DNA from: Bacillota bacterium | GTDB lineage: Bacteria > Bacillota > SHA-98 > Ch115 | Reading direction: 5' to 3' | Assembly: GCA_012842565.1 (NCBI GenBank) | Contig: DUSO01000037.1 | Location: 1 to 44,868, forward strand | Length of the DNA stretch: 44,868 nucleotides | In this document: piece after piece, positions 36,227 to 44,868 of the stretch | Layout of the letters: each line of letters opens with the position of its first letter | Position numbering within the stretch: position 1 is the first letter of the stretch | Made by a program: the position numbers and the translations under genes | Notes under the pieces: generated by a model | Seen by the model: the letters and a program-made list of their open reading frames with translations, nothing else | What the model was told of the DNA's origin: nothing | The model's database searches: none

Positions 36227-36534
36227 CTATAACTCCGTCTCCATTATCCTCGGCACCTTGAAAAAGCTCCCACTGCGGTCAGGCGCGTTCTTTAAAGCCT
36301 CTTCAACCGGGAGGGACGGGCGCACCTCGTCCTCTCTAAAGACATTTCTCAGGGGCATCGGATGAGCCGTCGGGCTCACCTGGTCTGTATCGAGCTGCTT
36401 TAGTTTGTCCGCATATTCAATTATGCTGGCCAGCTGTCTCGTGAAGCTTTCCTTTTCACCCTCATCCAGCTCAAGCCTTGCCAGGTTTGCTACGTGCTCA
36501 ACGTCGCGTCTTGAGATCGGCTCCCCGAAATCAC
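36227..36534 (-). pseudogene. gatC: gatC with an apparent one-base frameshift near the start
   Basis: From about 36519 down to the stop at 36227 the minus strand encodes a full GatC: ISRRDVEHVANLARLEL at the start and SFFKVPRIMETEL at the end, about 96 residues. This small subunit holds GatA and GatB together. That frame has no ATG, GTG or TTG before an in-frame TGA just upstream. A GTG at 36534 with GAGG 6 bases upstream would be ideal but is one base out of frame. If the run of four G (36523-36526) had five, the reading would be continuous (GTG ATT TCG GGG GAG CCG ATC). A homopolymer error is likely, a non-standard start is possible. Confidence 0.8.
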
Positions 36535-36606
36535 ATCAATCCTCATCAATGAGATTATCGCCGGAATAGTACACGGCCATCTCGTGCCCTGCGGCCCCTG
36601 GGCGTA

Positions 36607-40757
<4,151 letters not shown>

Positions 40758-40760
40758 ATA

Positions 40761-42080
40761 TCAGTATTCTGTGACCCCCGTGAAATTGAAGCCCTTGACC
40801 TTTATCCTGGGGACGTAGGCCCCTCCACCCATCATATCATGTAACCGGCGTTCGCGTGAAATCAATTCAACCCGCGAAAGCGCCTCGAGGATCCCCTGGG
40901 TAAACCTGAGGTTTTTGAGAGGCCTTGCTATCTTCCCGTTCTCGATGAGAAACGTCCCGTCCCGGGTCATTCCCGTGAATATCGTCTTAACCGGGTGGAC
41001 CGGGTTTGTGTAGTGGAACCTGGTCACAAATATCCCGCGCCCCATGGAATCGATCATCTCGCCAAGGCTCGATGTGCCGGATTCCATAAACAGGTTGGTG
41101 GCGTAAGGACCTACGGCAAAAGAAGGAGACACTGCGTGTCCGGTGGACTCCCTGCCCTCGATACCGGCAGTATAGGAGTCATAGACAACCCCCCTGGCAA
41201 CCCCGCCGGTTATGAGATCCACTCTTGACTTTGGGACGCCTTCGTAATCGAACCGCGTCGCAAGGCCCGGCTCCGAGAGGCCGTCATCCCAGATCGTGAT
41301 GTTCTCCCCGGTTATTTGCTTCCCGAGGTTGCCGGTCATGAAGCTTCGGCCCTCCTGAAAGGCCAGGGCCCCGAACCCCATATAGGATAGCATGCCTATC
41401 ATGTCCGCTACCGCATATGTGTCCAGGATCACATCATACTCACCCGGCTCAATGGCCTTGGCACCCCTGGATAGGAGGCACCTGTTCACGGCCTCGTCCC
41501 CGGCGGCCTCCACGTCGATGTCCGCGACATTTCGGGAGAGGCGGTCAGCATATCCCGAACCGCCGTCGCCCATAATGACCGTCACGAGGCTGGCAAGGCT
41601 TGTCTTCCCTGAAGCCCTGACACCAAGGGAATTGACCGTGGCGACCTCATAGGAGGCGGTGCTGAAAGAGCCCGATGCGACAAGCCCTGCCTTCCTGGCC
41701 TTTTTTATTATAACATTTACGGCGTCTGCGCGATCCTCCGGGGTAAACTCGTCGGTCTCGCGAAAGAACGTGGCAGCCTCACGGTATTGCCCCGGCCCGG
41801 GCAGCGACACAAAGGAGTGGTTTTCCGGCTGTCTTTCAGCAAAAGCGATGGCTCGCGAGATAACCTCCTCGAGCGACACCTCATCCGTCCGGTTTGTTGA
41901 GGCAACCCCCACCCTCTTGCGGATGACGCACCGGACCGTGATCGTCATATCGCGTTCAGCGGTATTCTGGTGTATTTCTGAATTGGCGAATCGTGTAAGG
42001 AAGCTCCTGCCGCGAACACAGTGCACCTCGGTCTGGTCGCTCTTGGAGAGATTCAGGACCTTCTCGGCAGTAGCCAGCAC
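40761..42080 (-). CDS. pmbA: TldE/PmbA family metalloprotease subunit
   Basis: 439 residues from GTG 42080, chosen for GGGAGGGTGAT directly upstream; this places it 20 bases after the tldD stop. It has the TldD/PmbA fold (EVHCVRGRSFLTRFANSEIHQN at the start, SLGVRASGKTSLASL in the middle, and ESGTSSLGEMIDSMGRGIFV followed by FLIENGKIARPLKNLRFT at the end). It lacks the HExxxH zinc site, as expected of the non-catalytic partner TldE. With TldD it forms a protease that degrades unfolded or modified peptides, known for microcin B17 and CcdA processing. Confidence 0.94.
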   Translation of the reverse strand: MLATAEKVLNLSKSDQTEVHCVRGRSFLTRFANSEIHQNTAERDMTITVRCVIRKRVGVASTNRTDEVSLEEVISRAIAFAERQPENHSFVSLPGPGQYREAATFFRETDEFTPEDRADAVNVIIKKARKAGLVASGSFSTASYEVATVNSLGVRASGKTSLASLVTVIMGDGGSGYADRLSRNVADIDVEAAGDEAVNRCLLSRGAKAIEPGEYDVILDTYAVADMIGMLSYMGFGALAFQEGRSFMTGNLGKQITGENITIWDDGLSEPGLATRFDYEGVPKSRVDLITGGVARGVVYDSYTAGIEGRESTGHAVSPSFAVGPYATNLFMESGTSSLGEMIDSMGRGIFVTRFHYTNPVHPVKTIFTGMTRDGTFLIENGKIARPLKNLRFTQGILEALSRVELISRERRLHDMMGGGAYVPRIKVKGFNFTGVTEY

Positions 42081-42100
42081 ATCACCCTCCCACGCTTCGT

Positions 42101-43567
42101 TTACCACCGGCCGACACCCACTCTCACCCTGCGAAAGCGGGCTGGGGACGCACCATGTCCCACATGTGCTATCTGCAGGGGCTCGCCCTTGCCGCAGGAG
42201 GGGAGGCCCCACAGGTGCCAGAAATCCTCGTTGGCTATGGCATCACAGCTCCTCCAGAATTCGGGCGTAATGCCGGTGTATGTAGCATTCTTCAACATCC
42301 GGCCCATTTCCCCGTTCTTGATCTCCCATGCGATCTCTGTCCCAAACTGGAAGTTTAGCCTCTTGTCATCTATGCTCCAGCTCTTGTTCGTATCCATGAA
42401 TATGCCGTCTTTGGTATCCCGGATGATCTCGTCCAGGGTCCAATCACCGGGCATGAGGTTGATGTTGGTCATGCGAATTATAGGCATCCTGTTCCACCCG
42501 TCGGCCCGCATGCAGCCGTTGCTCCTCTGGTTTACCCGCCCGGCAGTTTCCCTTGACGTGAGGTAGTTTATAAAGATACCCTTTTTGACCAGCTCCGTAC
42601 GCTGAGCCGGGACTCCCTCGTCGTCATAGCCAAAAGTGCCAAGGCCCCCCGGGACAGTGGCATCAGCTACGATCGTTACCTCAGGAGAACCATACCTGAA
42701 CGTACCCTGTTTCTCCGGGGTAAGGAAGCTCGTGCCGGCATAGCTGGCCTCGGTGCCGAATACCCTGTCGAGCTCGCTGGGGTGCCCGCACGATTCGTGA
42801 ATCTGCAGAGCCAGCTGATTGCTCCCGAGGATGAGATCCGTCGTCGTGCTCGGGCACTGTGGCGCGTCCAGGAGGTCTATGGCCTGCTGGGCTATTTCTT
42901 CCGCGTGCCCGGCAAGGTCGAGGCTCTTTACGAATTCATATCCTTTGGCCGCAAAGTCCCCTCCGAATCCCCCGGGATACGAACGCTCCTGGATGTCATT
43001 GGCATCTGCCGCAACAGCAGATATCCCGGCCCCTGATTCTACGATCTCCTGGGCGATCTCCGCACCATCGCTGCTCAAGAATATCTTCTCCTCCCGCCGG
43101 AATCCCATTGTGGCGGTGGAAACCCGTATCCCCTTTTTCCCTCTCATCAGCCTCTCGGCATCCATGAGGAGCTCTATCTTCTCGTCGATAGAGACCGTAA
43201 AGGGGTCGATGTCGTAACTGGTCTTATATGAATCGCAAATGGCATCGACGGGGCTCAAGGTGACGTCCTCCGTCTTTGCCCTGGCGCTCGCCCTTGCGAT
43301 CCTCACGGCAAGCTCGGCGGTCTTTTCGATTTCCTCGTCATCGAGCTTAGAGCTGGAGGCGAAGCCCCAGCGTCCGTTTACGAGGGCCCGCACTCCAAAG
43401 CCCGATTCCTCCGAGGATTCCAGGGCATCGACCTTGCCGTTCTTGACTACTATGTTTTCGTCCCGCCGGGTCACTACACGGATATCCGCATAGGAGGCAC
43501 CCAGTGCCCTCGCGGTCTCCAGAGCTATTCTAAACCGCCTCAAAGCCGTATCACCAGGCTTTCGCAA
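42101..43567 (-). CDS. tldD: TldD family metalloprotease
   Basis: 488 residues. The zinc-binding HExxxH motif reads HESCGH (about residue 258), with GTFGYDDEGVPAQRT, RMTNINLMPG and EIAWEIKNGEMGRMLKNATYTG downstream, as usual for TldD. It is the catalytic half of the TldD/TldE protease; tldE (pmbA) follows. Start TTG 43567 is four bases after GGGGGCCC; a TTG at 43543 with GGTGAT is also possible. The last 20 residues (Arg/Val/Gly-rich) look unlike the family's usual end. It heads the leftward housekeeping run; I see no clear promoter. Confidence 0.94.
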   Translation of the reverse strand: MRKPGDTALRRFRIALETARALGASYADIRVVTRRDENIVVKNGKVDALESSEESGFGVRALVNGRWGFASSSKLDDEEIEKTAELAVRIARASARAKTEDVTLSPVDAICDSYKTSYDIDPFTVSIDEKIELLMDAERLMRGKKGIRVSTATMGFRREEKIFLSSDGAEIAQEIVESGAGISAVAADANDIQERSYPGGFGGDFAAKGYEFVKSLDLAGHAEEIAQQAIDLLDAPQCPSTTTDLILGSNQLALQIHESCGHPSELDRVFGTEASYAGTSFLTPEKQGTFRYGSPEVTIVADATVPGGLGTFGYDDEGVPAQRTELVKKGIFINYLTSRETAGRVNQRSNGCMRADGWNRMPIIRMTNINLMPGDWTLDEIIRDTKDGIFMDTNKSWSIDDKRLNFQFGTEIAWEIKNGEMGRMLKNATYTGITPEFWRSCDAIANEDFWHLWGLPSCGKGEPLQIAHVGHGASPARFRRVRVGVGRW

Positions 43568-43648
43568 AGGGCCCCCAACGAGTACCCGGCCCTGAAAGTC
43601 ATTCCCGCATAGAAAACATCCTTGGACTATTATTCCACATAGAGCGCT

Positions 43649-43831
43649 CTATCCCTGCCGCACTCCGGCGGGGAGCATCTCGAAACCCATCTGGTGGAAG
43701 TGAGGGTCAAATGTGAAGGCCTTTTTACAGCCGAGCCTGGACATGATGACAAAGCTTAAGCAGTCGACAAAGCTAAAGTCCTTATCATGATATCTCTGTG
43801 CCAATGGCCAAGCAGCTTCTTCGTCGGCTGG
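43649..43831 (-). pseudogene. PIN-domain (VapC-like) toxin remnant, C-terminal part only
   Basis: In the minus frame ending at the TAG at 43651 about 60 residues read ADEEAAWPLAQRYHDKDFSFVDC, split here as two neighbours of the pattern, then LSFVIMSRLG and AFTFDPHFHQMGFE. The D-K-DFSFVDC and FTFDxHF elements are the typical last third of a PIN ribonuclease. The N-terminal two thirds with the first catalytic Asp are missing, and the frame has a stop just upstream and no start. The fragment sits right behind a VapB-like sequence, so an internal deletion probably removed the middle of a vapBC pair. Confidence 0.7.
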
Positions 43832-44112
43832 ACCCGGAGAACATAGACAGGTGGGTTGGATCGTTGTCGGTAGATATAGCGGTCATGATCTGTAGATCCG
43901 TCCAACCGTCCTGTCCGCACGGCAGAGGAGGCCATGCGAAACAACGGATCGTCTTCCTTGACCGATTCCCCGCCTCCCATCTCCCTGTCAATGAGGTTTC
44001 TGACCACACCGGCAATGCCGGTATTGTATTTTGCTGCGCTCTCCTTGAGAACGAGGAGGTACTGTGCCTCATCCAGGGTGCACAAGCTCAGGGCTCCCGT
44101 GCCAAGGCCCAC
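43756..44112 (-). CDS. VapB-like antitoxin remnant, read through into deleted toxin
   Basis: 118 residues from GTG 44112. Residues 12-45 (TLDEAQYLLVLKESAAKYN, then GIAGVVRNLIDREM) look like a ribbon-helix-helix antitoxin, and 55-82 (DPLFRMASSAVRTG, then STDHDRYIYR) match the tail that VapB-type antitoxins often carry before VapC. After residue 82 the chain continues into the toxin region in the wrong frame, so the natural stop has been lost. The start directly follows the stop of the GH130 gene and lacks a clear ribosome site. It is probably a decaying gene, though the DNA-binding part could still be made. Confidence 0.6.
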   Translation of the reverse strand: MGLGTGALSLCTLDEAQYLLVLKESAAKYNTGIAGVVRNLIDREMGGGESVKEDDPLFRMASSAVRTGRLDGSTDHDRYIYRQRSNPPVYVLRVQPTKKLLGHWHRDIMIRTLALSTA

Positions 44113-44868
44113 CTAAAACCTCACATCTTCTTTCGAAACATATGCCACCCCGATACAAGTATCTGCGGCTCCGTAGTAGACCAGGTAACCGTCCTCGGTC
44201 TCAGCCTGGCCGCAGCTAAAAACCACGTTGGGGACCAGGCCGTTTCGCTCCCATTCGAGCTCGGGCTCCAGGATGGGCTCATCCTGGCGAGCAAGAACGA
44301 CGGTAGGATTAGCCGGATCCAGCAGAGCTGCACCCAGCCTGTAGGTCCGCGATTCATCTACACCGTGATAGAAAAGCAGCCATCCGTGCCTGGTGCGCAC
44401 CGGGGGCCCTGCTATGCCGATCCGCTGCGACTGCCAGGTACCCGGTATGGGCCTCATTATAATCTGGTGGTCGGTCCAGTTGATGAGGTCATTGGAAAAG
44501 GCAATCCATATGTCCGGCAGCCGGCGGTGAAGAATCACGTACCGCCCCCCGACCTTTTCGGGGAATAGGGCCACGTCTTTATTCGGCTCGTCCAGGAGGA
44601 TGCGACGTCCCTCCCACCGGACAAGGTCAGGGGATCCGATGATAGTTGGCCGCACGTCAAACCAGTCCCTCCCGCCAAACGCGGTATAAATCATGTAATA
44701 GCGGCCGTCCAGGAGGGTGATGCGTGGATCCTCCACCCCCCACATCTCCTGGCTGGTCTCCCCCACCAGAATAGGCACGCTGTATCTCTTGAAGTGTATG
44801 CCGTCTGTGCTCACGGCATAGCCAATCGATGAAGTGTACTTGTGCTCCTCGACCGGACGTTCAAGTCC
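44113..44868 (-). CDS. Glycoside hydrolase family 130-like protein (5' end outside window)
   Basis: About 251 residues of the C-terminal part; the frame stays open through the right edge (upstream residues read EEHKYTSSIGYAVSTDG). Five-bladed beta-propeller motifs are visible: GVEDPRITLLDGRYYMIYTAFGG, NKDVALFPEKVGGRYVILHR, PDIWIAFSNDLINW and GWLLFYHGVDESRTYRLGAALLD, ending NVVFSCGQAETEDGYLVYYGAADT. This matches GH130 enzymes, which are mannoside phosphorylases or related mannosidases. The subfamily and substrate cannot be told from this part. The decayed VapB-like frame starts immediately after its stop. Confidence 0.88.
   Translation of the reverse strand, partial: GLERPVEEHKYTSSIGYAVSTDGIHFKRYSVPILVGETSQEMWGVEDPRITLLDGRYYMIYTAFGGRDWFDVRPTIIGSPDLVRWEGRRILLDEPNKDVALFPEKVGGRYVILHRRLPDIWIAFSNDLINWTDHQIIMRPIPGTWQSQRIGIAGPPVRTRHGWLLFYHGVDESRTYRLGAALLDPANPTVVLARQDEPILEPELEWERNGLVPNVVFSCGQAETEDGYLVYYGAADTCIGVAYVSKEDVRF

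Noticed and set aside
43640-43651. Palindrome TAGAGCGCTCTA as an operator for tldD
   Set aside because: It overlaps the stop of the PIN remnant, is too short to judge alone and no promoter is seen with it.
43798-44568. Rightward 256-codon open frame at the right end
   Set aside because: It is antisense to the GH130 and VapB-like genes, whose protein similarity is clear, and it has no ribosome site.

Overview
The window looks like chromosomal DNA of a GC-rich, probably anaerobic member of the Bacillota. Evidence: a TPP riboswitch, a T-box leader, clean sigma-A promoters, strong AGGAGG-type ribosome sites with frequent TTG/GTG starts, GatCAB amidotransferase, FeoAB/Fur, a His-type sulfide-dependent Thi4 and a spore-hydrolase-like GH18. 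A TolC family protein with barrel strands argues for an outer membrane (a diderm lineage); this is inference and I cannot name a species. I see no tRNA, rRNA, CRISPR array or insertion sequence.

Layout. 1-2.5 kb: the end of an ABC ATPase gene (minus), a hemerythrin, and azlCD. 2.7-8.7 kb: an efflux operon tolC / macA-like adaptor / ABC ATPase / MacB permease / second TolC; the second TolC lacks both beta-strand segments. 8.8-11.1 kb: promoter, TPP riboswitch, terminator, a ThiE-Nudix fusion and thi4. The Nudix domain could supply the hydrolysis step that links Thi4's ADP-thiazole to ThiE.

11.1-15.6 kb (minus): a T-box leader (probable Phe specifier), a DAHP-synthase-like protein that has lost its catalytic motifs, alanine dehydrogenase and rlmD. 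15.9-21.3 kb (plus): a LacI regulator with a consensus LacI operator, then genes matching the Thermotoga-type inositol pathway (iolM, a second zinc dehydrogenase, iolN, iolO).

21.3-24.9 kb (minus): a giant fusion of an endonuclease Q-like PHP nuclease and a UvrD helicase. 25.2-26.1 kb: an orphan Wzz-domain protein. 26.2-29.1 kb (minus): fur-feoB-feoA with promoter and Fur box. 29.3-31.4 kb (plus): an FAH-family hydrolase and a GH18.

31.5-43.6 kb (minus): a long housekeeping run tldD, pmbA, pcrA, ligA, gatC, gatA, gatB, a DMT transporter and an ECF S component, closed by a strong hairpin. gatC appears broken by one base in a G run at its start. 43.6-44.9 kb (minus): a decayed VapBC pair behind a GH130 gene that runs off the right edge.
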